Assembly (NCBI RefSeq): GCF_000711975.1
Contig: NZ_JONT01000004.1
Span: 100,233-164,232, forward strand
Source of the DNA: Desulfofalx alkaliphila DSM 12257
Lineage (GTDB): Bacteria; Bacillota; Desulfotomaculia; Desulfotomaculales; Desulfohalotomaculaceae
Length of the DNA stretch: 64,000 bases
Direction of reading: 5' to 3'
In this document: one piece after another, positions 28,261-36,890 of the stretch
Position numbering within the stretch: position 1 is the first letter of the stretch
How the letters are laid out: the number at the start of each line of letters is the position of its first letter
Notes under the pieces: model-generated
The model's input: only the letters and a program-made list of their open reading frames with translations
What the model was told of the DNA's origin: nothing
The model's database searches: none
Made by a program: the position numbers and the translations under genes

Positions 28261-28671
28261 ATGGTATTAGTAAATGACGATCAACCGCTATATAATATTG
28301 GCGTAATAGCGGAATTGTTAAAAGTTCATCCCGAGACTCTACGCATTTGGGAAAAACACAACTTAATTGAACCCGCCCGTAGAAACAAACAAAGACTGTA
28401 CACAAATAACGATGTCAAAAGACTACAATTCATTCATCATCTAATTAATGAAAAAGGCTTAAACATTGCTGGTGTGCAGCAAATGTTAGCATTATATCCT
28501 TGTTGGACGGTTAAGAACTGTCCTGGAGGAAAAAAAGAAATGGAAGCTGAAGTTAACCATAACAAGCCCTGTTGGAAAGAAAAAGATACATATTGTTTTG
28601 TTGTCCAAGATAAATCAGACTATTGTAGTTCTTGTAATTTATGCAAAAACGGTGATGCAAGAAACGCTTAG
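28261..28671 (+). CDS. MerR-family regulator with a seven-cysteine C-terminal domain
   Basis: A 136-residue regulator. The MerR helix-turn-helix spans about residues 11-75 (Y-N-I-G-V-I-A-E-L-L, then L-R-I-W-E-K-H). The tail has C81-W, C87, C104-W, C112 and C122-x2-C125-x2-C128. The spacing and the two Cys-Trp pairs point to a metal or Fe-S sensing domain. It stands alone with its own promoter and a terminator shared with lexA; its targets are not visible. Confidence 0.8.
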   Translation: MVLVNDDQPLYNIGVIAELLKVHPETLRIWEKHNLIEPARRNKQRLYTNNDVKRLQFIHHLINEKGLNIAGVQQMLALYPCWTVKNCPGGKKEMEAEVNHNKPCWKEKDTYCFVVQDKSDYCSSCNLCKNGDARNA

Positions 28672-28702
28672 TACCACTATAATCTAAATTGTTACCTGTT
28701 AA

Positions 28703-28752
28703 AAAACAGGCTTGTGCCAAAGTTTAAAACTTGACACAAGCCTGTTTTATAT
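28703..28752. terminator. Bidirectional terminator between merR-like gene and lexA
   Basis: A 14-bp perfect stem (AAAACAGGCTTGTG with CACAAGCCTGTTTT) with A/T runs at both ends serves the two convergent genes. Its far end overlaps the lexA stop codon. Confidence 0.85.
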
Positions 28753-29355
28753 TTTACGCAATAAACCAATTACCACGCCTAATATTGTTACATTTCTTTC
28801 TAATATAGGTGCCATATTTTTGTTTTCAGGTTGTAGTCGTATATAGTTATTTTCTTTATAAAACCTCTTCACCGTAGCCTCGTCATCCAAAAGTGCCACT
28901 ACTATTTCACCATTAAGGGCAGTTGCTTGACGTCTCACCAATACTAAATCACCTTCTAAAATTCCTGCCTCAACCATACTGTCTCCCTTTACCCGGAGCA
29001 TAAATAACTCACCGTAACCGGCAAAACTTCTTGGCAAAGTAATTTTTTCATCATAGCTTTCATCGGCAAGTAATGGAAGACCCGCTGCCACTTGACCCAG
29101 TATTGGCACCTCTACCAAGTCTTCTCTTTCCGTTTTTTCTTCATCTAATAACTCAATAGCCCTTGGTTTAGTAGGATCCCTACGTAAATAACCCTTTTTT
29201 TCAAGCCTTTTTAGATAACCGTGCACCGTTGAACTGGAACTAAAGCCAACAGCTTGCCCTATTTCTCTTACAGAAGGAGGGTATCCCTTGGTACGAATGT
29301 TCTTTTTTATTATTTCAAGTATAGCCAGTTCACGATCATTTAAGGTTTCACCCAA
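28747..29355 (-). CDS. lexA: SOS repressor LexA
   Basis: SOS repressor/autoprotease of about 202 residues. The N-terminal winged helix contains P-P-S-V-R-E-I-G and [10 protein letters not shown]. The cleavage site is Ala-Gly in Q-V-A-A-G-L-P, and the catalytic dyad is Ser in G-D-S-M-V and Lys in A-T-V-K-R-F. The longest frame begins at a GTG at 29373 with no ribosome site. TTG29355 lies 9 bases after AAAGGA and gives the normal LexA N-terminus, so I use it. Confidence 0.95.
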   Translation of the reverse strand: MGETLNDRELAILEIIKKNIRTKGYPPSVREIGQAVGFSSSSTVHGYLKRLEKKGYLRRDPTKPRAIELLDEEKTEREDLVEVPILGQVAAGLPLLADESYDEKITLPRSFAGYGELFMLRVKGDSMVEAGILEGDLVLVRRQATALNGEIVVALLDDEATVKRFYKENNYIRLQPENKNMAPILERNVTILGVVIGLLRKI

Positions 29356-29387
29356 GTCCAAACATCCTTTCACAGTTAATTTGGATC

Positions 29388-29426
29388 ATTATACCATAAT
29401 ATTACCGTATCGAAAACGCTTGTTCG
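29388..29426 (-). promoter_or_regulatory. lexA promoter with SOS box
   Basis: On the minus strand TATAAT lies at 29393-29388. CGAACAAGCGTTTT (29426-29413) matches the Gram-positive LexA box CGAAC-N4-GTTCG except at the end of one half-site. It lies against the -35 region, so lexA is probably autoregulated and DNA-damage inducible. Confidence 0.6.
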
Positions 29427-29625
29427 TATATTTTTTATTAATTGCGTAAATTAAAGGGGAAGGGGAATTTAGTGCTATTGTGGAAATAATTCTTAATATT
29501 AAAAGGTATATTTAAATGTAATTTAGTATGACATAATAATACTTGTATGGAAATAATTTAATGTTGGGTTTTATAAAACATTTGTGTTTAGCATATATGA
29601 CAAAAAAATTGGGGGAGGGTCTACT

Positions 29626-30468
29626 ATTAAAACCATTACTTGTCAGGAAATTATAGATGCTGTAGCTAAGTTATGCATAGAAGCCTGTCATCACTTGGGC
29701 GATGATGTGTTAAAGGCTTTTGAAGATGCTGCTGCTAAAGAAACAGCACAAGGTGGTAAGGAAATATTAAAGTTATTAACAGAGAATGCCAGAATTGCAA
29801 AAGAAGATAATATTCCCATATGTCAGGATACCGGCTTTGCTGTAGTATTTCTAGAAATTGGTCAGCAAGTAAAGATTGAAGGTGGCGATATTAACCAAGC
29901 CATAAATGAAGGTGTTCGCCTTGGATACAAAAAGGGCTATCTTCGCAAATCTATTGTCGGTCACCCCTTAAATCGTGTGAATACCGGTGACAATACACCT
30001 TGTGTTATACATACCACCATGGTACCAGGGGAAAACATTAAAATTACCGTTGCGCCCAAAGGCGGAGGTAGTGAAAATATGAGTGCATTAAAGATGTTAA
30101 AGCCTGCAGAAGGCGTAGAAGGGGTAAAAGAATTTATTATTAATACCGTTAAAAATGCTGGACCTAACCCCTGCCCACCTCTAATAGTAGGCGTTGGCAT
30201 TGGGGGTACAATGGAGAAGGCTGCAATTATGGCTAAAGAAGCACTGCTAAGGGACATTGGCAGTGTTAACCCTCAAAGAGATTTAGCACAATTAGAAGAT
30301 GAGCTATTAGAAGAAATTAATAAATTAGGAATAGGCCCCCAGGGTTTAGGTGGTCGAACAACTGCCTTAGCAGTTCATATTAAAACTTTTGGGACCCATA
30401 TAGCCAGTCTACCGGTGGCAGTTAATTTAAACTGTCATGCATCTAGACATAAGTCGGTCTTATTATAA
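29626..30468 (+). CDS. fumA: Fumarate hydratase class I, alpha (TtdA-type) subunit
   Basis: The N-terminal part of a two-subunit [4Fe-4S] fumarase (fumarate to malate). Three cluster cysteines are visible: I-C-Q-D-T-G, N-P-C-P-P-L-I and L-N-C-H-A-S. Homologues start at the residue encoded by ATT29626, which follows GGGGGAGGGT by 5 bases. The only conventional start, GTG29584, has no ribosome site and would put the strong one inside the gene. I therefore favour ATT initiation (280 residues). A fumB-type gene follows. Gene symbols for these fumarases vary. Confidence 0.88.
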   Translation: MKTITCQEIIDAVAKLCIEACHHLGDDVLKAFEDAAAKETAQGGKEILKLLTENARIAKEDNIPICQDTGFAVVFLEIGQQVKIEGGDINQAINEGVRLGYKKGYLRKSIVGHPLNRVNTGDNTPCVIHTTMVPGENIKITVAPKGGGSENMSALKMLKPAEGVEGVKEFIINTVKNAGPNPCPPLIVGVGIGGTMEKAAIMAKEALLRDIGSVNPQRDLAQLEDELLEEINKLGIGPQGLGGRTTALAVHIKTFGTHIASLPVAVNLNCHASRHKSVLL

Positions 30469-30498
30469 GAAAAATAATTTAGCTAGGTGGTGTATATA

Positions 30499-31053
30499 TT
30501 GACCATAATTAAAATAAGTCCTCCACTGACCGAAGATATGGTACTTAACTTGCGGATTGGTCAGCAAGTGTTAATAAGCGGTAAAATATATACCGGCAGG
30601 GATGCTGCTCACAAACGCTTAGTAGAATTAATTGAAAAAGGCGAACCTCTACCTGTTGATTTTACCGGTCAAATTATATATTATGTAGGGCCGTCGCCGG
30701 CAAAACCGGGTCAGGTGATAGGGGCGGCAGGGCCCACCACAGCCGGGCGCATGGATACCTATACGCCTAAAATATTAGAACAGGGATTAAAAGGCATGAT
30801 TGGTAAAGGTAAGCGCTCCCAAGAAGTTATAGAATCAATGAAAATTAATAAAGCGGTTTATTTTGCCGCCATAGGTGGAGCAGCAGCTTTAATTAGCAAG
30901 TGTATTAAAAAGGCGGAAGTGGTTGCCTACCCTGAACTGGGTCCGGAAGCTATTTATCAACTGGAAGTGGAAGACTTTCCGGCTATAGTAGTTAATGATG
31001 CTTATGGAGGTGACTTATATACCGAAGGCACTAAACAATATGCACTGGATTAA
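30499..31053 (+). CDS. fumB: Fumarate hydratase class I, beta (TtdB-type) subunit
   Basis: The C-terminal part of the class I fumarase, 184 residues, with the swivelling-domain signatures G-R-D-A-A-H-K-R and T-T-A-G-R-M-D near residues 33 and 79. TTG30499 is 8 bases after AGGTGG; the GTG at 30487 would overlap that site. It lies 30 bases after the alpha subunit gene, and malate dehydrogenase follows, giving fumarate to oxaloacetate in one locus. Confidence 0.92.
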   Translation: MTIIKISPPLTEDMVLNLRIGQQVLISGKIYTGRDAAHKRLVELIEKGEPLPVDFTGQIIYYVGPSPAKPGQVIGAAGPTTAGRMDTYTPKILEQGLKGMIGKGKRSQEVIESMKINKAVYFAAIGGAAALISKCIKKAEVVAYPELGPEAIYQLEVEDFPAIVVNDAYGGDLYTEGTKQYALD

Positions 31054-31100
31054 ACAGTATCTTTTTTACGAACAATTAGTTAACATAAAGGATTTACAAT

Positions 31101-31144
31101 AGGCAAGAAGGGGTGGCAGGCCAACACCGCTTATAAACTTGCCT
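31101..31144 (+). other. Nested hairpin between fumB and mdh
   Basis: AGGCAAG (31101-31107) pairs with CTTGCCT (31138-31144), and inside it GGTG can pair with CACC. No T-run follows on this strand, so it is not a clear terminator. Function unknown. Confidence 0.35.
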
Positions 31145-31234
31145 GGGTTTTGCAGGTAAATGATTAGCTTTAATTGAGAAGATTAATAGCTATAATAAGA
31201 ATAATAATTGTTACACATGGAGGGCTAATATTTA

Positions 31235-32164
31235 ATGAAGAGAAAAAAAATTACTATTGTAGGAGCAGGAAACGTAGGAGCAACTTGTGCCCATTGGGCA
31301 GCATCAAAAGAACTGGGCGACATTGTACTTATTGATGTTGCTGAAGGCATACCCCAGGGTAAAGCTTTGGACTTGATGGAAGCAGCACCCATCGAAGGTT
31401 TTGATTGCCACATCATTGGTACGAATGACTATACAGACACCGCCAACTCTGATCTAGTAATTATAACAGCGGGCATAGCTCGTAAACCAGGTATGAGCAG
31501 AGACGATTTATTAAATACCAATGCAAAAATAGCAGAGCAAGTTGCTAAAAATATTGCACAATACTCACCAAATGCATTTGTTATTTGTGTCTCTAATCCT
31601 GTGGATGTTATTACTTACATAACTTACAAAGCAACAGGATTTGACTCCAGTAGGGTTTTAGGTATGGCAGGGGTACTTGACTCTGCACGCTATCGCACCT
31701 TTGTGGCTTTAGAATTGGACATATCTTTTAACGATGTAAGCGCTTTTGTCCTGGGCGGTCATGGAGACGATATGGTGCCCCTAGTGCGTTACACCTATGC
31801 CGGTGGAATCCCTATTGAGAAACTAATTTCCCAAGACCGCATTGATGCTATTGTGGAACGCACCCGTAAAGGTGGTGCCGAAATAGTAGGCCATTTAAAA
31901 ACCGGCAGCGCCTATTATGCGCCGGCAGCATCTGTTATAGAAATGGCCGAAGCAATACTGAAAGATAAGAAAAGAATTTTACCGGTTTCAGCATATTTAG
32001 AAGGCCAGTACGGCGAAAGTGATATTTTTGCAGGAGTACCTGCTATTATTGGTGGAAAAGGTGTTGAAAAAATAATAGAGGTTGATCTTACAGACCAAGA
32101 AAAAGCTGCTCTAAAAAAGTCGTTCCAGGCCGTAAGAAATGTTTTATCCACTGTTAAACTATAA
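31235..32164 (+). CDS. mdh: Malate dehydrogenase (LDH-like type)
   Basis: NAD-dependent oxidation of malate to oxaloacetate. The 309-residue protein starts with the Rossmann motif [20 protein letters not shown] carries the active-site arginines that select malate over lactate. The catalytic His is in G-G-H-G-D-D-M. The ATG follows GGAGG. The gene works with the upstream fumarase. Confidence 0.96.
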   Translation: MKRKKITIVGAGNVGATCAHWAASKELGDIVLIDVAEGIPQGKALDLMEAAPIEGFDCHIIGTNDYTDTANSDLVIITAGIARKPGMSRDDLLNTNAKIAEQVAKNIAQYSPNAFVICVSNPVDVITYITYKATGFDSSRVLGMAGVLDSARYRTFVALELDISFNDVSAFVLGGHGDDMVPLVRYTYAGGIPIEKLISQDRIDAIVERTRKGGAEIVGHLKTGSAYYAPAASVIEMAEAILKDKKRILPVSAYLEGQYGESDIFAGVPAIIGGKGVEKIIEVDLTDQEKAALKKSFQAVRNVLSTVKL

Positions 32165-32199
32165 TGAAGGCAGATCCAATCTGCCTTCATTATTTTTTT
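32161..32199 (+). terminator. Terminator after mdh
   Basis: A perfect 15-bp stem with a 3-base loop, followed by seven T residues. It begins in the mdh stop codon. Confidence 0.95.
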
Positions 32200-32409
32200 G
32201 CAGTTGATGGGTAAAGATGTTGATGGTTATAATAACCAGTAAATAGTAATAACTATTTAATAGAAGGGAGTAGTGTGGCAACTCAGCAGGGCTTGACCTT
32301 TGTCCCCTTATAAAATAACCAAACATACTTTGAAATTTATGGTTATTGTAGTCAATGTTTGTAAAAACTATATAATATATTGTTTAAGCAGGGCAACTGA
32401 GGAGGTTTT

Positions 32410-33159
32410 ATGGAAAAAGGTAATTGTATCATTGAAATTAAAGATATGTATTTTAACTACTCTTGTCACCCAGTGCTGGAAAATATTAATTTATCAGTTA
32501 AACAAGGTGACTCTATAGGGATTACTGGGCCTAACGGGGCAGGTAAAAGCACATTATTAAAACTAATATTAGGCTCACTGAAACCTTCTGCAGGCTTTGT
32601 TAAAATTTTTGGTGTTGATGCTTGTAAATATAAATCTAAACACCAAGTAGGTTATGTACCACAAAAGGCCACTTCTTTTAACCAGGGTTTTCCAACAACG
32701 GTATTGGAAACTGTTGTTTCTGGCAGAGCTGGCAAGCGTGGTCTCTTTAAATTCCTTAACGGTGCAGATTATGAATATGCTGAAAAAACAATGAAGCAAT
32801 TAGGAATTTACCACTTACGACATCGTATGCTTTCTGAAATTTCAGGAGGGCAACAACAGCTAGTATTTATAGCTCGGGCATTGGTCTCTCATCCTCGACT
32901 TTTAGTTTTGGATGAACCCACCGTTGGGATAGACAAACAATTTCAGGATAAAATTGTAAACTTGTTAAAAGAGTTAAATAATTCTCAAGGGATAACCTTA
33001 TTAATTGTATCCCATGAACCAAATATAATATCACCGGTGATCAATCGACAGGTTTGTCTAGACAAAAAGATATGCCACTGCAGTTGTCATTCATCCACCT
33101 TTGGGAGTATAGACTGTAAAAGAAAAATAACTATACGTCAAGCAATTGATGTAGGTTAA
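32410..33159 (+). CDS. Metal-type ABC transporter ATP-binding protein
   Basis: A 249-residue ATPase of the zinc/manganese uptake family (ZnuC/MntB-like). Walker A is G-P-N-G-A-G-K-S-T, the signature E-I-S-G-G-Q-Q-Q and Walker B L-L-V-L-D-E-P. The C-terminal tail has C-H-C-S-C-H, which may bind metal. The ribosome site is GAGGAGG. The permease gene follows 19 bases later. Zinc or manganese is likely from family membership, but the metal is not proven. Confidence 0.88.
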   Translation: MEKGNCIIEIKDMYFNYSCHPVLENINLSVKQGDSIGITGPNGAGKSTLLKLILGSLKPSAGFVKIFGVDACKYKSKHQVGYVPQKATSFNQGFPTTVLETVVSGRAGKRGLFKFLNGADYEYAEKTMKQLGIYHLRHRMLSEISGGQQQLVFIARALVSHPRLLVLDEPTVGIDKQFQDKIVNLLKELNNSQGITLLIVSHEPNIISPVINRQVCLDKKICHCSCHSSTFGSIDCKRKITIRQAIDVG

Positions 33160-33178
33160 GGGGATATAGGAGTATATT

Positions 33179-34024
33179 ATGGATATCTTTCAATATACCT
33201 TTATGTGTAACGCTTTTATTATCGGTTTAGTGGTGGCAATAATTTGTCCGCTGGTGGGGCTATTTATCGTGTTAAGGCGTATGTCATTGATAGCGGATGC
33301 TCTATCACACATTTCATTGGCCGGCGTGGCCGCCGGTCTTATTTCCGGTACTAACCCTGTTATCGGTGCAGCTTTGTTTGCAGTGGGTGGAGGTATATTG
33401 ATAGAAAATTTGCGCCAAAGATACCGAAACTACTCTGAGCTTTCAATAGCTATTATGTTATCCACCGGAGTGGCTTTGGCCGCAATTCTGTTAGGTATGG
33501 GGAAAGGAATAAATGCAGGTGTACTGTCTTACTTGTTTGGAAGCATAATCGTAACAGATCGGTTTGATGTATTAATTATCCTTGTTGCCGGAATAACAGT
33601 TTTACTTCTGATAGCCTTGCTGTTTAAAGAGCTGTATTTAATATCCTTTGATGAGGAAACTGCACAAAATTCAGGTATCCCCGTTAGAGCCATCAACATA
33701 GTATTTACTGCTTCTACAGCCCTTACTATAGCTTTAGCCATGCGTATAGTTGGCATACTAATGGTTTCATCGCTAATGATAATTCCTGTGGCCACAGCAC
33801 TACAACTGGCAAAAAGTTTTAAATCTGCCTTATGGTTATCAATTATATTAGGTATAATTTCAGTGATTATTGGTTTATTTTTATCATTTTATCTAGATCT
33901 ACCCCCAGGAGGTACAATTATTCTGCTATCAGTTGCCATCTTGGTATGTATATTGGCCATCAAAAATCTTGCTACTAACAAACATCATATCAACAGCTTA
34001 CCTGAAAAAGCAGAAACAAATTAA
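33179..34024 (+). CDS. Metal-type ABC transporter permease (ABC-3 family)
   Basis: A 281-residue ABC-3 family permease (ZnuB/MntC type) with about eight hydrophobic segments. The family motif A-L-S-H-I-S-L-A-G-V lies near residue 40. It is the membrane partner of the preceding ATPase. No substrate-binding lipoprotein gene lies on either side, so that part must be elsewhere. Confidence 0.9.
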   Translation: MDIFQYTFMCNAFIIGLVVAIICPLVGLFIVLRRMSLIADALSHISLAGVAAGLISGTNPVIGAALFAVGGGILIENLRQRYRNYSELSIAIMLSTGVALAAILLGMGKGINAGVLSYLFGSIIVTDRFDVLIILVAGITVLLLIALLFKELYLISFDEETAQNSGIPVRAINIVFTASTALTIALAMRIVGILMVSSLMIIPVATALQLAKSFKSALWLSIILGIISVIIGLFLSFYLDLPPGGTIILLSVAILVCILAIKNLATNKHHINSLPEKAETN

Positions 34025-34150
34025 AATTACTGTATTCTAAGCTAACAAAACCATCATTGCCCCATAACTTTCCAAAAGGGAAATGTAGAACAATGTCGTA
34101 ATGTTTACTTGTACCTAAAAAAATTACAGAAAAGGGAGGGACAGGTTTTC

Positions 34151-34939
34151 ATTACGAGATTAAGTTCTATTTTTGTGGGTTTATTTTTAGCCATGCTTTT
34201 TGTGGCGGTACCGTTTGCTGAAGCTGAAGCTAATACCACACATACTGTACAAAGGGGTGAATCACTTTACTTAATTAGTCAAAAGTATGGTGTAACAGTA
34301 CCTCAACTACAGCAGGCCAATGGTATTAGCGGTACAATTATTTATGTGGGGCAAAGTATAACTATTCCGTCAACTTCCTCTGGCAGTGGGGTGCACACAG
34401 TAACCAGAGGAGAAACATTATATATTATAGCCCAAAAATATGGAGTAACATATCAAGATATAATGCGTCAGAACAATTTAAGCAGCACAGTAATTTATCC
34501 AGGTCAACAGCTACGTATTCCCATTGCCAGTACGGTTGCAGATCGCGGCGCAGTTAGATCCGGCAATGGCAACGTTTCTGCCGCTGATTTGGATTTGCTG
34601 GCCAGAATTATCAGTGCAGAGGCCCAAGGGGAATCATACACCACTCAAGTGGCAGTTGGTGCCGTTGTATTGAACCGTGTAAAGCACCGTGATTTTCCAA
34701 ACACTATTTCAGGTGTAATATATGACCGCAGCAACGGTTATTACCAATTTACACCGGTAATGAACGGCTGGATCAACAGACCGGCCACTGATTCTGCCAA
34801 AAGAGCTGCCCAAGATGCAGTTAATGGTTGGGATCCAACTAACGGGGCAATATATTTCTTTGAGTCCTGGGTTACTAATCAGTGGTTACAGTCAAGACCC
34901 TTTGCTGCAAAAATTGGCGCATTTACCTTTACCTACTAA
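34151..34939 (+). CDS. LysM-containing SleB-type cell wall hydrolase
   Basis: A probably secreted wall hydrolase. Read from ATT34151 (262 residues) it begins with a normal signal peptide (T-R-L-S-S, a hydrophobic core, then A-E-A-E-A). Two LysM domains follow, each with the Y-x-V/I ... Y-G-V-T pattern. A C-terminal hydrolase_2/SleB domain has the Glu in S-A-E-A-Q-G-E-S and V-L-N-R-V. SleB proteins degrade spore cortex at germination. AAAGGGAGGG lies 10 bases before the ATT. The only conventional start, TTG34109, has no ribosome site. Confidence 0.85.
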   Translation: MTRLSSIFVGLFLAMLFVAVPFAEAEANTTHTVQRGESLYLISQKYGVTVPQLQQANGISGTIIYVGQSITIPSTSSGSGVHTVTRGETLYIIAQKYGVTYQDIMRQNNLSSTVIYPGQQLRIPIASTVADRGAVRSGNGNVSAADLDLLARIISAEAQGESYTTQVAVGAVVLNRVKHRDFPNTISGVIYDRSNGYYQFTPVMNGWINRPATDSAKRAAQDAVNGWDPTNGAIYFFESWVTNQWLQSRPFAAKIGAFTFTY

Positions 34940-34949
34940 TTCAAATATT

Positions 34950-34979
34950 GTTAGCCGGGAGTAATCCCGGCTATTTTTA
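34950..34979 (+). terminator. Terminator after the SleB-type gene
   Basis: TAGCCGGGA and TCCCGGCTA form a 9-bp stem followed by TTTTTAA. Confidence 0.9.
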
Positions 34980-35032
34980 ATAAGAAAGTAGAAAGTTTAC
35001 ATAAAATCTTAATTGTCTAACTTGGTCTCATG

Positions 35033-35303
35033 TCAAGGATTATCTCTAAGAAGAAATTCCTCTAACTCCTTAAAAAGTTCAAATGAGTATCAATGGTCAT
35101 CATAACTAAAGCTTCTATATCTTTGTTGTCTTCGTGAGTTGGTAAAGTATTTAATAAAATACTGTTAATTACCATAACATGTTAGATTTTCAACTATAAT
35201 GGGCCTAGAAATATCTTGATACTGTTCAGAAATATTTACATTATCAATAGGGAGATAGGGAGCTACTGATAATTTATTTGGGTGAACAATGAGTGGCTGA
35301 AAT
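35033..35303 (-). pseudogene. Possible decayed gene remnant, unidentified
   Basis: The stretch between the SleB-type and arginine deiminase genes has no intact gene. On the minus strand, successive short reading stretches in two alternating frames look protein-like: P-N-K-L-S-V-A-P-Y-L-P-I, then P-T-H-E-D-N-K-D-I-E-A-L-V, then K-E-L-E-E-F-L-L-R-D-N-P before a stop. This suggests the C-terminal part of a gene broken by at least two frameshifts. I do not recognise the family, and AT-rich chance coding cannot be excluded. Confidence 0.3.
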
Positions 35304-35433
35304 TAGTCTTATATAAAAATGTGGAAAAAATGGGGAAGGGGAATAAAGCATTACTCAAAGGGAAACGTAATTCATAGCTTATTAGATTATTACAAGAATA
35401 GCACACTTACATTTACCTATTAATTTATTTTTT

Positions 35434-35468
35434 AAAAAACAGCCGGTAATATACCCCGGCTGTTTTTT
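35434..35468. terminator. Bidirectional terminator after arcA
   Basis: AAAAAACAGCCGG pairs with CCGGCTGTTTTTT, giving T-runs on both strands. It lies just past the arcA stop codon. Confidence 0.85.
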
Positions 35469-35487
35469 AAAATGGTTTACATAATCC

Positions 35488-36714
35488 TTATTTGTACACA
35501 TTTAATCTGGACAAGGGCATGGTCATACACCTGGGGCCACCCCTGCCACGGACCAGTTCAGAACCATCTATTTCAAGTACATTTATCCCGTGTTTCCGAA
35601 GCAGTTTATTTGTTACTTGATTTCTGTCATAACACACCACCGTTCCCGGTTTGACAGCTAAGGTATTGGTGCTGTCGCCCCATTGTTCCCGGGCTGCTGT
35701 GATTGCATCGTCACCACCGGAGTAAATAATATCTACCTGGTTGACACCCAAGGCTTTACTCAAGGCAGAGGATAGGCTAAGACCATTTTTGGCAGATACA
35801 CGGTTATCGTTACTTTTTTCCATCCAGTAAACATGTATATTATCCCTAATACCGGGGTACATTAAAAATTTATCATAGTCTACCATTGTAAAAACAGTAT
35901 CCAAGTGCATATAAGCCCTCTTTGCAGGAATTTGCACAACAATTATTTGTTTAACAGCGTTTTTTTCTACTAAATATTTATTTGCCACCCATTCAATGGC
36001 CTCTTCAGTTGTTCTTTCACTTAAACCAATGACCAGGGTAGAGGGGTTGATAATTAACACATCCCCGCCTTCAATACCCACAGGAATCTCTTTGTCAAAC
36101 CACAGTGAAGTATTATTAAATAAAGGATGATACAAGTGAATATATTTTAAAAATATGGTTTCTCTTCGGCGGGCAAAATTAAACATGCTGCTTATCTGTA
36201 GTCTGTCTAATATCATTGAACCGTGATCCCGGGTAAAGTACATGCTGGGCATAGGATCTAGATAAAATGGGTAACTGCTCACTGTTAAATCACTGAGGGT
36301 TTGATGTTTTTTAAGCTCTCTAACTTCACTTTTAGGTAAACCGGCCATTAATTTAAAGACCAATTCACGTGGGGGAAGAGTTAGCAAATATTCTTTTACT
36401 AAGCCACAAACTTCAGGATCAACCAGACGGGTAAAATTTAAATGTTCTTCGATAAATTTAACTTTGATATCATTATCTTGAATTACATCGCTAATCAAAT
36501 TTTGCACATAATATACCTTGGCACCACAATCCATAAGACATGATACAAATTGGTCATGTTCTAACTGTGCTTTTGCCAGCCATGGAATTTCATCAAACAG
36601 TAAATCCTCAAGGTATCGAGGAACTAAGTTTTCTAATTCTGAACCGGGGCGATGCATTAGCACTGCCTTTAAATGGCCAATTTCAGAAGTTATGTTAAAC
36701 TGCTGCTCAGTCAT
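35488..36714 (-). CDS. arcA: Arginine deiminase
   Basis: Converts arginine to citrulline and ammonia, the first step of the ATP-yielding arginine deiminase pathway. The 408-residue protein has the catalytic Cys in G-G-P-R-C-M-T-M-P, the His in Y-M-H-L-D-T-V-F, and guanidino-binding acids in F-T-R-D and E-G-G-D-V. AAGGAG precedes the ATG. No arcB, arcC or antiporter gene is adjacent, so the rest of the pathway must lie elsewhere. Confidence 0.95.
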   Translation of the reverse strand: MTEQQFNITSEIGHLKAVLMHRPGSELENLVPRYLEDLLFDEIPWLAKAQLEHDQFVSCLMDCGAKVYYVQNLISDVIQDNDIKVKFIEEHLNFTRLVDPEVCGLVKEYLLTLPPRELVFKLMAGLPKSEVRELKKHQTLSDLTVSSYPFYLDPMPSMYFTRDHGSMILDRLQISSMFNFARRRETIFLKYIHLYHPLFNNTSLWFDKEIPVGIEGGDVLIINPSTLVIGLSERTTEEAIEWVANKYLVEKNAVKQIIVVQIPAKRAYMHLDTVFTMVDYDKFLMYPGIRDNIHVYWMEKSNDNRVSAKNGLSLSSALSKALGVNQVDIIYSGGDDAITAAREQWGDSTNTLAVKPGTVVCYDRNQVTNKLLRKHGINVLEIDGSELVRGRGGPRCMTMPLSRLNVYK

Positions 36715-36840
36715 CTTGAGTAACTCCTTTGTTAGAGAGGAAGATTATTCAGCAGTATTATTTCCATTTATAATAAACTTAATCTTGCAAGTTTGGTTCC
36801 GCTAATAAGTATTATGTAAACTAGCTAGTCTCTGAAAGAG

Positions 36841-36875
36841 AAAAAAAGATAAGCCTGTAATTTCTACAGGCTTAC
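36841..36875 (-). terminator. Terminator after the cysteine synthase gene
   Basis: On the minus strand AAGCCTGTA and TACAGGCTT form a 9-bp stem with a 5-base loop, followed by ATCTTTTTTT. Confidence 0.9.
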
Positions 36876-36890
36876 ATAACAAATTCCCCA

